A DNA stretch of 18,997 nucleotides. Source: Rickettsiales bacterium. GTDB taxonomy: Bacteria > Pseudomonadota > Alphaproteobacteria > Rickettsiales > UBA8987. The stretch is from the NCBI GenBank assembly GCA_028282625.1, contig JANQHP010000073.1, positions 1-18,997 on the forward strand, written 5' to 3'. The notes under the pieces were generated by a model, which saw nothing but the letters and a program-made list of their open reading frames with translations, was not told the origin of the DNA and searched no databases. Each line of letters opens with the position of its first letter. Within the stretch, counting starts at the first letter, position 1. This document shows, one piece after another, positions 1-6,677 of the stretch. The translations under genes and the position numbers were made by a program.

Positions 1-536
1 AGGCGCAGCAAGCACATTTCACCGCCGCCTTAAAGGGGCATATTGCACTCGCCTCGGCCCATTTCCCCGAAGGCACCACCGGCGCAGCGCTCGATACATT
101 GGCGCGCACAGCCTTATGGCAGCAAGGCCTCGATTATGCACACGGCACAGGCCATGGCGTCGGCTTCTTCTTAAACGTACATGAAGGGCCGCAGTCCATT
201 AGCAAACACAACCACCACACGCCGCTTAAACCCGGCATGGTGCTCTCCAACGAACCAGGCTATTACCTTCAAGGAGCTTACGGTATTCGTATCGAGAACC
301 TGGTCCATGTGGTCAAAAGCACCGAGCATGAAGGGTTTCTCCAGTTTAAAAACCTGACCCTGGCGCCCATTGACACCGCGCTCATCATCCAAGCGCACCT
401 CACACAAGCCGAGCGTAACTGGCTCAATAACTACCACGCCTTCGTATACCAAACACTCGCTCCGCATCTTAAAGCCCACCCAAGCGTGAAAGCTTGGCTT
501 CACAGTGTTACGCAAACAGTCCAAAAAACCACTTGA
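1..536 (+). CDS. M24 family Xaa-Pro aminopeptidase, C-terminal part (5' end outside window)
   Basis: The reading frame is open from position 3 and ends at TGA 534-536, so the gene begins upstream of the window. Visible motifs are those of the creatinase/aminopeptidase P fold: HGTGHGVG near nt 140-163, HEGP, NEPGYY and GIRIEN. In M24 enzymes the His of TGHGVG and the Glu residues of EPGYY and RIEN are metal ligands or active-site residues; the two upstream Asp ligands would lie outside the window. The family removes an N-terminal residue preceding proline, in the cytosol, using two divalent metal ions. After the catalytic part comes a C-terminal helical tail (WLNNYH...) typical of the long M24B type. 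An internal TTG at 99 is not a credible start, because family-conserved sequence (GTTGAALD) continues upstream of it. The 3' end overlaps a possible convergent gene by 29 nt. Confidence 0.87.
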   Translation, partial: AQQAHFTAALKGHIALASAHFPEGTTGAALDTLARTALWQQGLDYAHGTGHGVGFFLNVHEGPQSISKHNHHTPLKPGMVLSNEPGYYLQGAYGIRIENLVHVVKSTEHEGFLQFKNLTLAPIDTALIIQAHLTQAERNWLNNYHAFVYQTLAPHLKAHPSVKAWLHSVTQTVQKTT

Positions 537-789
537 TAAACGCCAGCGCCCAATCCAGAAACTGGGTGAGAAACAACCCTACAAACAACACCGCCACCGC
601 GAAAAAAAGAATAGGCCCTGAATGTTTAAGACCTTCCTTGATCATCACAAAACACTGCTCCAGCGCAGCAATGGCGATTTGGGGCACCCGTTTTAGCGTT
701 AAGAAGCAGGCCATCACAACCCCTTCGGCCCTACCATAAAATGGTGTAGAGCGGATGACACCAAGGAAGCCTGCAAGATACTTGAACAT
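508..789 (-). CDS. Possible small membrane protein, unrecognised
   Basis: A 93-residue frame starts at ATG 789-787 with a weak AGGG Shine-Dalgarno-like stretch upstream. The N-terminal two thirds is mildly hydrophobic and basic (MFKYLAGFLGVI..., KRVPQIAIAALEQ). The C-terminal third carries one clear transmembrane stretch (ILFFAVAVLFVGLFL) followed by an aromatic segment (WALAFIKWFFGLF). An upstream GTG-type start would lengthen it, but ATG 789 has the better context. It converges on the aminopeptidase gene and overlaps its last 29 nt, which is unusual but tolerated. No family is recognised and no function is proposed. It could be a chance frame; the argument for it is its orderly hydrophobic pattern and the lack of any better gene in this interval. 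Confidence 0.45.
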   Translation of the reverse strand: MFKYLAGFLGVIRSTPFYGRAEGVVMACFLTLKRVPQIAIAALEQCFVMIKEGLKHSGPILFFAVAVLFVGLFLTQFLDWALAFIKWFFGLFA

Positions 790-918
790 AACACTAACCC
801 TGCCTAGGCCTACAGCAATCCTACTTGAGGCCCACAATTAATTCTACTTAGGATTGTAAAGAGCCCATCCTCTGAAATCAAAGAAAAAAGCCAAACCGCG
901 CAATACAAAAGAATCGCA

Positions 919-947
919 TTGACAGCGCCACAAAAAATAGGTAAAAG
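919..947 (+). promoter_or_regulatory. Candidate sigma-70 promoter for rplU-rpmA
   Basis: TTGACA at 919-924 (perfect -35), a 17-nt spacer, then TAAAAG at 942-947 (4 of 6 -10 matches). It lies 95 nt upstream of the rplU start. The leader between them contains a 16-nt AT-rich palindrome (TGCTTTT-AA-AAAAGCA, 993-1008). The rest of 790-1042 shows no convincing gene. Confidence 0.45.
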
Positions 948-1042
948 CTTGCCTCCTATTTGGATTAGTAAGAAATGCTGCACCATCTTTTGTGCTTTTA
1001 AAAAAGCATCCCACGATGTTGCCACCTTGTAAGGATACAACC

Positions 1043-1609
1043 ATGTACGCAATTATTCAGACCGGCGGAAAACAGTACAAAGTCGCCCCCAATACCCGGA
1101 TTAAGGTCGAAAAACTCGCGGGGAAAGAGGGCGAAGTCGTGGTGCTGGGCGATGTATTGGCGGTAGCAGATGAGAAGGGTAAGCTGACCCTTGGCTCACC
1201 TTTGGTGAAAGATGTCAAAGTATCCGCAGAAATTGTGGCGCAAGACCGTGATGACAAGATCATCGTCTTTAAAAAGAAGCGTCGGCACAATTACCGCCGC
1301 AAAAAAGGCCATCGCCAACATGTGACATGGCTCAACATCCAAGCCATCGGTAAAGACTTAAAACCCAAAGCAGCCCCTGAGCCCAAAAAAGCCGAAGAAA
1401 AACCAAAAGCAGCGCCTAAAAAAGCCGCTGCAACAAAAGAGGCCCCCAAAGCCGAAAAACCTGCAGCGAAAGCCAAGCCGGCTGCCAAAAAGGCGACTGC
1501 CGCCAAGGCCGCGCCAAAAGCAAAAACCGTAGCCAAAAAAGCCCCGGCTTCAAAAGCCCCAGCCAAGAGCGCTACAAAGAAAGCCACAACGAAAAAAGCA
1601 GAAAAATAA
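1043..1609 (+). CDS. rplU: 50S ribosomal protein L21 with long basic C-terminal tail
   Basis: This is 188 residues beginning MYAIIQTGGKQYKV, the classic L21 start. AAGGA (1031-1035) lies 7 nt before ATG 1043, so the in-frame ATG at 992 is not used. Residues 1-105 are the L21 core, with the signature YRRKKGHRQHVT near residues 84-95; the protein binds 23S rRNA in the large subunit. Residues 106-188 form an 83-residue Lys/Ala/Pro low-complexity tail (AAPKKA, AKPAAKK repeats) resembling histone H1 or HU-type tails. The E. coli protein is about 103 residues, so the tail is an addition; C-terminal extensions on L21 are known in alphaproteobacteria. rpmA follows 32 nt downstream in the usual order. 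A weak AT-rich inverted repeat, CAGAAAAA/TTTTTCTG (1599-1606 with 1612-1619), straddles the stop codon. Confidence 0.97.
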   Translation: MYAIIQTGGKQYKVAPNTRIKVEKLAGKEGEVVVLGDVLAVADEKGKLTLGSPLVKDVKVSAEIVAQDRDDKIIVFKKKRRHNYRRKKGHRQHVTWLNIQAIGKDLKPKAAPEPKKAEEKPKAAPKKAAATKEAPKAEKPAAKAKPAAKKATAAKAAPKAKTVAKKAPASKAPAKSATKKATTKKAEK

Positions 1610-1641
1610 GCTTTTTCTGATAAGCACAAGGAGCAAAACAG

Positions 1642-1908
1642 ATGGCCCATAAGAAATCCGGTGGTTCCTCCCGTAATGGTCGCGACTCGGCAGGTCGCAG
1701 GCTAGGTGTCAAAAAATTTGGTGGCCAAAAAGTGGTCGCTGGCAACATCCTGATTCGTCAGCGTGGCACCAAATACTGGCCCGGCAACAATGTAGGCATG
1801 GGCAAAGACCACACGCTTTTTGCGCTGATGCCAGGCTCGGTTCTGTTCAAGCGTGGTGCGAAAAATCGCCTTTATGTACATATTGAAGAAGCCGCCAACG
1901 CCGCATAA
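1642..1908 (+). CDS. rpmA: 50S ribosomal protein L27
   Basis: This is 88 residues starting MAHKKSGGSSRNGRDS, the conserved L27 N-terminus, which reaches towards the peptidyl-transferase centre. The block GTKYWPGNNVGMGKDHTLFA matches the family closely. AAGGAG (1628-1633) sits 8 nt before the ATG. The full family length is present and there is no Firmicutes-type N-terminal cleavage extension. It is co-directional with rplU and almost certainly co-transcribed. A rho-independent terminator follows directly, ending the ribosomal-protein unit before obgE. Confidence 0.98.
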   Translation: MAHKKSGGSSRNGRDSAGRRLGVKKFGGQKVVAGNILIRQRGTKYWPGNNVGMGKDHTLFALMPGSVLFKRGAKNRLYVHIEEAANAA

Positions 1909-1934
1909 ACACAGAGCGGTAACACTCAAAACAC

Positions 1935-1965
1935 AAAGGGATGCTTCAAACAGCGTCCCTTTTTT
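1935..1965 (+). terminator. Rho-independent terminator after rpmA
   Basis: AAAGGGATGC (1935-1944), loop TTCAAACA, then GCGTCCCT (1953-1960) running into T1960-1965. The stem is perfect apart from one T.G wobble and is followed by a U-tract. It separates rplU-rpmA from obgE, at least partly, and covers the upstream in-frame ATG at 1941, arguing against that ATG as the obgE start. Confidence 0.82.
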
Positions 1966-1991
1966 ATTTCTGCCAATCAAGATCCCCACAC

Positions 1992-2981
1992 ATGCAATTT
2001 ATCGACGAAGCCAAAATCTTTATCCAAAGCGGCGATGGCGGCGCAGGCTGCATGAGCTTTCGCCGTGAAGCCCATGTGGCGCGCGGCGGACCCGATGGCG
2101 GCGATGGTGGTAAGGGCGGTAGCATCCTCTTTGAGGTAAAAGAAGGCCTCAATACTTTGATCGACTTTCGCTACCAACAGCATTTTAAAGCACGCAAAGG
2201 CGACCACGGCAAAGGCAAGAACCGTGCCGGCGCGGCCGCCGAAGATATCCGCATTCCCATCCCGGTCGGCACGCAAATCTGGGACAGCGAGCAGGAAAAC
2301 CTGCTGATTGATGCCTTGGAGCCCGGGCAAAAATTTCTGATGCTAAAAGGAGGCGATGGCGGCCAGGGCAATGCGAGCTTTAAAAGCGCTACCAACCAGG
2401 CCCCACGCAAAGCCACACCAGGCTGGCCCGGGCAGGAGCAATGGGTTTGGCTCAAGCTGAAATTGCTGTGCGATGTCGGCTTGGCCGGCCTGCCCAACGC
2501 AGGCAAGTCCACTTTTTTAAGCCGCGTCACCCGCGCCAAGCCCAAAATCGCTGACTACCCTTTTACCACGTTAAAACCACAGCTTGGTGTGGCCGCAATC
2601 CACGATCAAGAGCTGGTACTGGCCGATATTCCAGGCCTCATTGAAGGCGCGCATGAGGGGCACGGCCTCGGGCACCGCTTCTTAAAACATATTGAGCGTT
2701 GCCGCGTGTTGCTGCACATCATCGATGGCACCGCCGAGGATCCTGTGGCCAACTACCGCACCATTTGCCACGAGCTTGCCGCCTATCACGCATCCCTCAT
2801 GCAAAAACCCCAAATTGTGGCCCTCAACAAATGCGACGCGCTTTCAGCCAACGAGCAGGAAGAAAAAATCGCACGCCTGCAGCAGGTATGCGATACAACC
2901 ATCCACCCCGTATCCGCCGTTTCCGGCCAAAACATCGAGGCAGTCCTCCAGGCGTGCGCAGCCTCTGTCAACAGGATGTAG
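1992..2981 (+). CDS. obgE: Obg/CgtA GTPase, ribosome assembly
   Basis: This is 329 residues. Residues 1-158 are the glycine-rich Obg fold (GDGGAGC, RGGPDGGDGGKGGS, GGDGGQGN). The G domain follows: G1 GLPNAGKST (166-174), switch I FTTL near 191-194, G3 DIPGLIEGAHEG (212-223), G4 NKCD (279-282), G5 SAVSG (308-312). Obg proteins bind the 50S subunit and act in its maturation and in stress signalling. The start MQFIDEAKIF at ATG 1992 is the conserved Obg N-terminus; the ATG at 1941 lies inside the preceding terminator. No strong Shine-Dalgarno sequence is visible. The protein ends soon after the G domain, so no C-terminal OCT domain is present, as in many proteobacterial Obg proteins. Placement after rplU-rpmA is the standard arrangement. 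Confidence 0.97.
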   Translation: MQFIDEAKIFIQSGDGGAGCMSFRREAHVARGGPDGGDGGKGGSILFEVKEGLNTLIDFRYQQHFKARKGDHGKGKNRAGAAAEDIRIPIPVGTQIWDSEQENLLIDALEPGQKFLMLKGGDGGQGNASFKSATNQAPRKATPGWPGQEQWVWLKLKLLCDVGLAGLPNAGKSTFLSRVTRAKPKIADYPFTTLKPQLGVAAIHDQELVLADIPGLIEGAHEGHGLGHRFLKHIERCRVLLHIIDGTAEDPVANYRTICHELAAYHASLMQKPQIVALNKCDALSANEQEEKIARLQQVCDTTIHPVSAVSGQNIEAVLQACAASVNRM

Positions 2982-3030
2982 GCCACCGCTTACAACCCAC
3001 ATCCAAACTCTAACATAAAGTTAATAAATC

Positions 3031-3059
3031 TTGACTTTAGACGAATCATCCGCTACCCT
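3031..3059 (+). promoter_or_regulatory. Candidate promoter for the membrane-anchored protein gene at 3215
   Basis: CTTGACT gives a good -35 (TTGACT 3031-3036), followed by a 17-nt spacer and TACCCT (3054-3059) as a weak -10. CTTGAC-type -35 boxes are common in alphaproteobacterial promoters. The predicted transcript would have a leader of about 150 nt. Confidence 0.42.
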
Positions 3060-3086
3060 CTATGGTTAAGACTTATTCTGCGACTA

Positions 3087-3201
3087 GAGCGCGTGCGCTC
3101 CAGCCATGTGTGATGTGCCTGCTTCCCCCAGGGAAGAGGCCCGCTCACGCAGCAGAAAATCAGACTCTCGCTTCCGCATCCATCCGCGAAAGCGGAAGCG
3201 A
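3087..3201 (+). other. Hairpin-rich leader upstream of the gene at 3215
   Basis: Three perfect short inverted repeats occur in a row: GAGCGC-GT-GCGCTC (3087-3100), CTTCCC-CCA-GGGAAG (3122-3136), and TCGCTTCCGC (3168-3177) pairing with GCGGAAGCGA (3192-3201) across a 14-nt loop. The last ends 3 nt before the Shine-Dalgarno sequence GAGG (3205-3208). None is followed by a U-tract, so a structured 5' leader is likelier than a terminator. Its function is unknown. Confidence 0.4.
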
Positions 3202-3214
3202 CATGAGGTGAAAG

Positions 3215-3961
3215 ATGAAAATGAAGACGATGATGATCGTCCTGGCGCTGCTGGCGCTGATCTATACCTTTGAGCACGTAAGGAACCTAAACAACAACAT
3301 TTCGGAAAATACACAGCGTATTGATAGGCTTGAACGCCGTATCAACGCGCTGAACAAGGGTCAAGAAATGTACCGCTCCCCGACACAAGAAAGGGACTTT
3401 AACCACAACCAAGCAGCCCAGGACCTCTCCACACTGCTGGCAAGAATCCTTGGAACGCAAGGCCTCGATGCAAAGGTAGGCCTGGTCTATCTTCCACAAG
3501 GTGCATTGCTTCTGCTTCACATCTCAAGTGGGCTGGAGCGCACCTTGGTGCAGCATTGGGTTGAGGAGGGCACCTTGCCCGCAACCCCTGATGGTTTTAC
3601 AATCCCCAATTGGCAAAGAGATAAAGCCTATCTCCTTATTGCCAGAAGCGTGGATGGTCGTGCCACCGCCGCGTGGAAAAAAGATTCCGTCAACTGGGAA
3701 GGTGAGCTATCTTCTCTAGAGAAACGGATGATAATTGAATTCAGAACGACCTTCCGTTATGGAAAGGAAATTAACGGTGGCAGCCTCACCCAAGGTCGCC
3801 GTCATGAATACAGCTTCGATTGGTATACTGACAGCACCGAGTTCCAGGGGGAACTCGACGAGCTGACCATCTACCCAAAAAGTGAACTCCACAGTTCGCT
3901 CACCAGTCTACTCACTGGCCGGTTGCAGCCCACTTTCACCGAACCACCTCCGCCTTACTAG
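3215..3961 (+). CDS. Membrane-anchored coiled-coil protein of unknown function
   Basis: This is 248 residues with a strong start: GAGG (3205-3208) 6 nt before ATG 3215. The N-terminus (MKMKTMMIVLALLALIYTF) is a hydrophobic signal anchor with no obvious cleavage site, so the body probably projects into the periplasm. Residues about 22-52 (NISENTQRIDRLERRINALN) look like a short coiled coil, suggesting oligomerisation. The rest has no recognised motif. It contains alternating hydrophobic segments (VGLVYLPQGALLLLHIS), many Trp and Arg residues, and a proline-rich end (TEPPPPY). It is a single gene with its own candidate promoter and structured leader, followed by a terminator-like hairpin. No family is recognised; lipoprotein is unlikely because no lipobox Cys is present. 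Confidence 0.8.
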   Translation: MKMKTMMIVLALLALIYTFEHVRNLNNNISENTQRIDRLERRINALNKGQEMYRSPTQERDFNHNQAAQDLSTLLARILGTQGLDAKVGLVYLPQGALLLLHISSGLERTLVQHWVEEGTLPATPDGFTIPNWQRDKAYLLIARSVDGRATAAWKKDSVNWEGELSSLEKRMIIEFRTTFRYGKEINGGSLTQGRRHEYSFDWYTDSTEFQGELDELTIYPKSELHSSLTSLLTGRLQPTFTEPPPPY

Positions 3962-3969
3962 GCGGTTTC

Positions 3970-4033
3970 AAAACCTCGCACGTCCAAGTGTCTGGCCCCG
4001 GCCAGTCCCTTGGGCAGCGGGGTTTTGCTTTTT
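3970..4033 (+). terminator. Long nested hairpin, probable terminator
   Basis: AAAACCTCGC (3970-3979) pairs with GCGGGGTTTT (4017-4026) with one wobble. Inside, CCAAG pairs with CTTGG, and CTGGCC-CC-GGCCAG forms the tip. GCTTTTT (4027-4033) follows. It begins 9 nt after the stop of the preceding gene. Its length is unusual for a terminator, but the U-rich tail and position fit. Confidence 0.6.
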
Positions 4034-4108
4034 GGTAGGCATGGATGGGATCGCTAGCAACGTGGACCCACCACCGCATCATTCAACACGCATCATAGAA
4101 TCGAGCGA

Positions 4109-4185
4109 AAACAACAGGTTTTAAGAACCGCAGCGCAGTATAGTTTGGCCTATATGAGCAGCGGAAGCGCAGAAACCTGTTGTTT
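4109..4185 (+). repeat. 77-nt structured intergenic element, copy A
   Basis: Outer helix: AAACAACAGGTTT (4109-4121) with AAACCTGTTGTTT (4173-4185), 13 perfect pairs. Middle helix: CCGC (4128-4131) with GCGG (4161-4164), extended by G4133-C4159 across an A.A mismatch. Tip: TATAG (4139-4143) with CTATA (4150-4154) around a 6-nt loop. Internal loops are TAAGAA and AAGCGCAG below the middle helix, with CGCAG and TGAG near the tip. It aligns without gaps to copy B at 14989-15065. It sits between convergent genes (3215 gene and dnaJ). No U-tract follows on either strand, so it is not a simple terminator. Confidence 0.78.
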
Positions 4186-4209
4186 GCAGCCGATTATATG
4201 GTGCGTGGG

Positions 4210-5361
4210 CTAATCTGCCTTGCCAAGCCCTTCCAGAAAATCCTTCACCTTCGAGAAAAACCCTTCGGATTCCGGGCTGCAGCCATCGTTCGAGCCTTCT
4301 TCAAATTCCTTGATCAGCTCCTTCTGCTTCTTTGAAAGCCCGACCGGCGTTTCCACCACCATATGCGCATACATATCGCCGTAACGCCCATTGGCCCGCA
4401 TATAAGGCATCCCCTTGGATTTCAAACGAAAGCGGCTGCCGGTCTGCGTGCCTGCAGGTACCGTAATCCGTGCCCTGGAGCCTTCCAGCGTGGGCACTTC
4501 CACCTGGCCACCCAAAATCGCCTCCGTCATCTTCAGCGGCACCTCGCAATGCACATCCGCGCCCTCCCGCGTGAAGAGCGCGTGCGGCTTAATCGAGATA
4601 AACACATACAAATCCCCAGCCGCAGAACCACGCATCCCGGCCTCGCCTTCCCCACTTAAGCGCATGCGCGTGCCCTCTTCCACCCCGCGTGGAATGGTCA
4701 CCGAAAGCGTCTTGTTTTTCCGCACACGCCCCTGCCCACGGCATTTGGTGCACGGATCCTTGATCACCTGGCCGGTCCCGTTGCAGGTCCCACAAGTCCG
4801 CTCCAGCACAAACATCCCCTGCTGCGTACGCACTGAGCCCGTGCCGTGGCAATCGGGGCACTCCACGCTTCCGCTATTGCCCTCGCTGCCGCTCCCGCCA
4901 CACGCATCGCAGGTGACATAGGTCGGGATTTTGATCGTTACGCTGTTGCCGGCGTAAGCGTCTTCCATGGAAACGTCTAAATTATAACGCAAATCTGAGC
5001 CGCGCATTTCCGCGGCCTGGCTACGTCTGCCGCCACCGCCGCCGCCAAAGCCCATATTGAACAGATCTTCGAAAATATCACCAAAGCCGCCCCCGCCGCC
5101 AAAGCCGAAGCCGCCCTGGCCTGCGCCACCGCCTCCACCGCCGGAAAAGGCTGCCTCGCCATATTGGTCATACATTTTGCGCTTTTCTTCGTCTTTTAAG
5201 ACGTCATACGCCGCGCTGATATCCTTGAATTTTTTCTCGGCTTCCTCGTCGCCGGGATTTTTATCCGGATGGTAGCGCATCGCCAATTTGCGGTAGGCCT
5301 TCTTCAGCTCATCGGCCGAAGCACCCCGGTCCACCCCTAATGTTGCATATAAATCTGCCAT
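4210..5361 (-). CDS. dnaJ: Chaperone protein DnaJ (Hsp40, type I)
   Basis: This is 383 residues with full type-I architecture. J domain: residues 1-70 with HPD at 31-33, which stimulates DnaK ATPase. Gly/Phe-rich linker: about 74-112. Zinc-binding domain: about 151-211, with four CXXCXGXG repeats (CDACGGSG, CPDCHGTG, CGTCNGTG, CTKCRGQG). Two C-terminal substrate-binding domains follow. It works with DnaK and GrpE in protein folding in the cytosol. AAGGAG lies 6 nt before ATG 5361. It stands alone here: dnaK is not adjacent in the window, so dnaJ appears to be its own transcription unit. The C-terminal tail is slightly extended and acidic (EEGSNDGCSPESEGFF). Confidence 0.97.
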   Translation of the reverse strand: MADLYATLGVDRGASADELKKAYRKLAMRYHPDKNPGDEEAEKKFKDISAAYDVLKDEEKRKMYDQYGEAAFSGGGGGGAGQGGFGFGGGGGFGDIFEDLFNMGFGGGGGGRRSQAAEMRGSDLRYNLDVSMEDAYAGNSVTIKIPTYVTCDACGGSGSEGNSGSVECPDCHGTGSVRTQQGMFVLERTCGTCNGTGQVIKDPCTKCRGQGRVRKNKTLSVTIPRGVEEGTRMRLSGEGEAGMRGSAAGDLYVFISIKPHALFTREGADVHCEVPLKMTEAILGGQVEVPTLEGSRARITVPAGTQTGSRFRLKSKGMPYMRANGRYGDMYAHMVVETPVGLSKKQKELIKEFEEGSNDGCSPESEGFFSKVKDFLEGLGKAD

Positions 5362-5392
5362 GCCGCTCCTTGGCGCTGAATAGACAGGCTTA

Positions 5393-5421
5393 TATGTAGT
5401 GCAGCAAACCCTGCTTCACAA
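5393..5421 (-). promoter_or_regulatory. Candidate dnaJ promoter
   Basis: Read on the minus strand: TTGTGA (5421-5416), a 17-nt spacer, then TACATA (5398-5393). It ends 32 nt before the dnaJ start. The -35 overlaps CCTTGTGAAG, which loosely resembles a heat-shock sigma -35 (CTTGAAA), but no CCCCAT-like -10 is seen, so sigma-70 use is the simpler reading. Confidence 0.35.
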
Positions 5422-5454
5422 GGCATGCAAAGAAAAAAGAACGCACCAAAACTT

Positions 5455-5479
5455 TTTGTTAAGGTTTCTTTGCTAGAAT
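5455..5479 (+). promoter_or_regulatory. Cassette 1 promoter region with shared 13-mer
   Basis: TTTGTTAAGGTTT (5455-5467), six nt, then TAGAAT (5474-5479, 5 of 6 -10 matches). The same 13-mer and six-nt spacing recur at 6611-6635 upstream of cassette 2. The 13-mer lies across the -35/-10 spacer, so it may be an operator or an alternative sigma-factor element rather than a plain -35. Confidence 0.5.
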
Positions 5480-5517
5480 GACCTTTGAAAGTGCAAGAAA
5501 AAATGTGGAGAAACACC

Positions 5518-6199
5518 ATGGCAAAAGACTTCCCCCCCCCCCCACCGTGATTGGCAAACGCAACCAGACGGACCTTTTAGCGCCGCCCCAAGAGAGAGAC
5601 GGGATAATTGGCCACGAGAGCAGTATAATGCAGCAGTAGCACAAGCCACAGAAGAGGCTGAACGGGCTGCAAGAGCACAGCAAGGCAGAAAAAATTATGC
5701 CCAAAAAATGACGGATGTGGATGCCGCAAGAATCAACGGAACTCCTTACAACTATGACCTTCCAGGTGTTCAGCTAGGCCCCAACACATCGGGAGAAACC
5801 CGAGACCCTAATAGGATACAAACCGCGGATGGCACCCATGTCTACGAAAAGACAGAACTAGAAGGCGGCGTTGCCATGTACCCTTTTGCCGCTCCTGGCG
5901 CCCGAGCAGGTGCTTTTTTGCTGGAAACACCAGATGCAGGGATAAGGGCACTTCTTTTGCAGACATTCCAAAAGAATCCTAGACTTCATGCAGAACCAGA
6001 AGATGACATTGGGGTGGTGGTCGTGCAAAGCCCTGGCCAGTATACCATAGACAATTGTGATTTGTATAGCGCCGTGATGGGTGTAGCAACACGGGCCTTA
6101 AGAGAACATCAAGGCCACATTGCTGCAGGGTCGGCTGTGGAGGCCGCAGGCATACCGGCCGACATGGAAGTAACCCAGGGCAACCAGCCAACACGCTAG
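5518..6199 (+). CDS. Unrecognised protein, cassette 1 larger gene, interrupted by a C12 frameshift
   Basis: ATG 5518 has GGAG 8 nt upstream and a promoter at 5455-5479, but as written it reads MAKDFPPPPP and stops at TGA 5548. The adjacent frame is open without a stop from the C-tract through ATG 5708 to the stop at 6199. One C fewer (11) would give a continuous 226-residue protein starting MAKDFPPPHRDW. Without the shift, only residues from ATG 5708 (163 aa), which lacks a good Shine-Dalgarno sequence, could be made. The N-terminal third is helical and charged (ATEEAERAARAQQG). The C-terminal part has hydrophobic strands and a helix (GVVVVQSPGQY, MGVATRALREHQG). There is no signal peptide or membrane segment. 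The C-terminal pattern is shared with the second cassette's larger gene. No family is recognised. It is probably co-transcribed with the small gene at 6237. Confidence 0.7.
5532..5543 (+). repeat. Homopolymer tract of twelve C inside a coding start
   Basis: Twelve consecutive C occur six codons into the gene starting at 5518. At length 12 the frame closes at 5548-5550; at 11 or 14 it joins the long downstream frame. Tracts of this length are prone to slipped-strand changes in replication, and also to sequencing error. Confidence 0.92.
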
Positions 6200-6236
6200 C
6201 ACCTCTCTTACACGCCCCCATTCAAGGAGTCCTCGC

Positions 6237-6530
6237 ATGGAATCTTCTTCTCGTTTTACGGCCAAAATTCTGGCCAGTCGTGGCAAGCCCACAGAGCGGG
6301 TCTATTTTCTGCGGGTCACCAGCCCGGAAGAAGACCGGTATTTTTACTTCATCAAAGTCGACCCGGCCAAAGAACCGGATTTTCTAAAAGCCATTGAAGG
6401 CAGCGGTGCTTACAAGCTCAAAGATTTCGGGGATATCCTGGCTTCCGGCCAAGGCGAACCCTCAGACGAAATCAAAGCAAAAATGCAGGAACAATACCCG
6501 ATCACCTACCAGGAACAAGGCAAAGCATAA
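6237..6530 (+). CDS. Small unrecognised partner protein, cassette 1
   Basis: This is 97 residues. AAGGAG (6224-6229) lies 7 nt before ATG 6237, a strong start. It is a soluble, charged protein without signal or membrane segment. The core RYFYFIKVDPAKEPDFLKAI is followed by LKDFGDILASGQGEPSDE and ends in KMQEQYP. It is clearly related by eye to the product of 7396-7629: same YF strand, FL helix, L-(D)-(F/Y) turn, (D/E)-(I/V)-LA-(S/R)-G-x-GEP motif and terminal QY. It follows the larger cassette gene by 37 nt and is likely in one operon with it. Pairing of a larger and a small protein resembles toxin-immunity or protein-chaperone pairs in layout only; nothing in the sequence shows either activity. 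Confidence 0.85.
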   Translation: MESSSRFTAKILASRGKPTERVYFLRVTSPEEDRYFYFIKVDPAKEPDFLKAIEGSGAYKLKDFGDILASGQGEPSDEIKAKMQEQYPITYQEQGKA

Positions 6531-6610
6531 TCACATTCGTAGCAAACGGGCAATCCACGAAAGCATGCCTTTGCCTGGTAAAGTAGCAAAGAAAACCCAC
6601 CACGTTACCG

Positions 6611-6635
6611 TTTGTTAAGGTTTGTGTGGTATAAA
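6611..6635 (+). promoter_or_regulatory. Cassette 2 promoter region with shared 13-mer
   Basis: TTTGTTAAGGTTT (6611-6623), six nt, then TATAAA (6630-6635, 5 of 6 -10 matches). The layout is identical to 5455-5479. The predicted start of transcription is about 6642, giving a leader of roughly 36 nt before ATG 6678. Confidence 0.52.
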
Positions 6636-6677
6636 TAAAGCAATGGTATCAATTTTACTTTGACCAAAGGAAAAAAC

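Noticed and set aside
810..986. Hydrophobic minus-strand frame in the rplU upstream region
   Set aside because: It has a single hydrophobic stretch but no Shine-Dalgarno sequence and lies antisense across the rplU promoter candidate. AT-rich DNA readily gives such frames by chance.
3106..3273. Short basic frame starting at ATG 3106 and running into the gene at 3215
   Set aside because: It runs through the hairpins in a different frame, has no Shine-Dalgarno sequence and overlaps the well-supported start at 3215.
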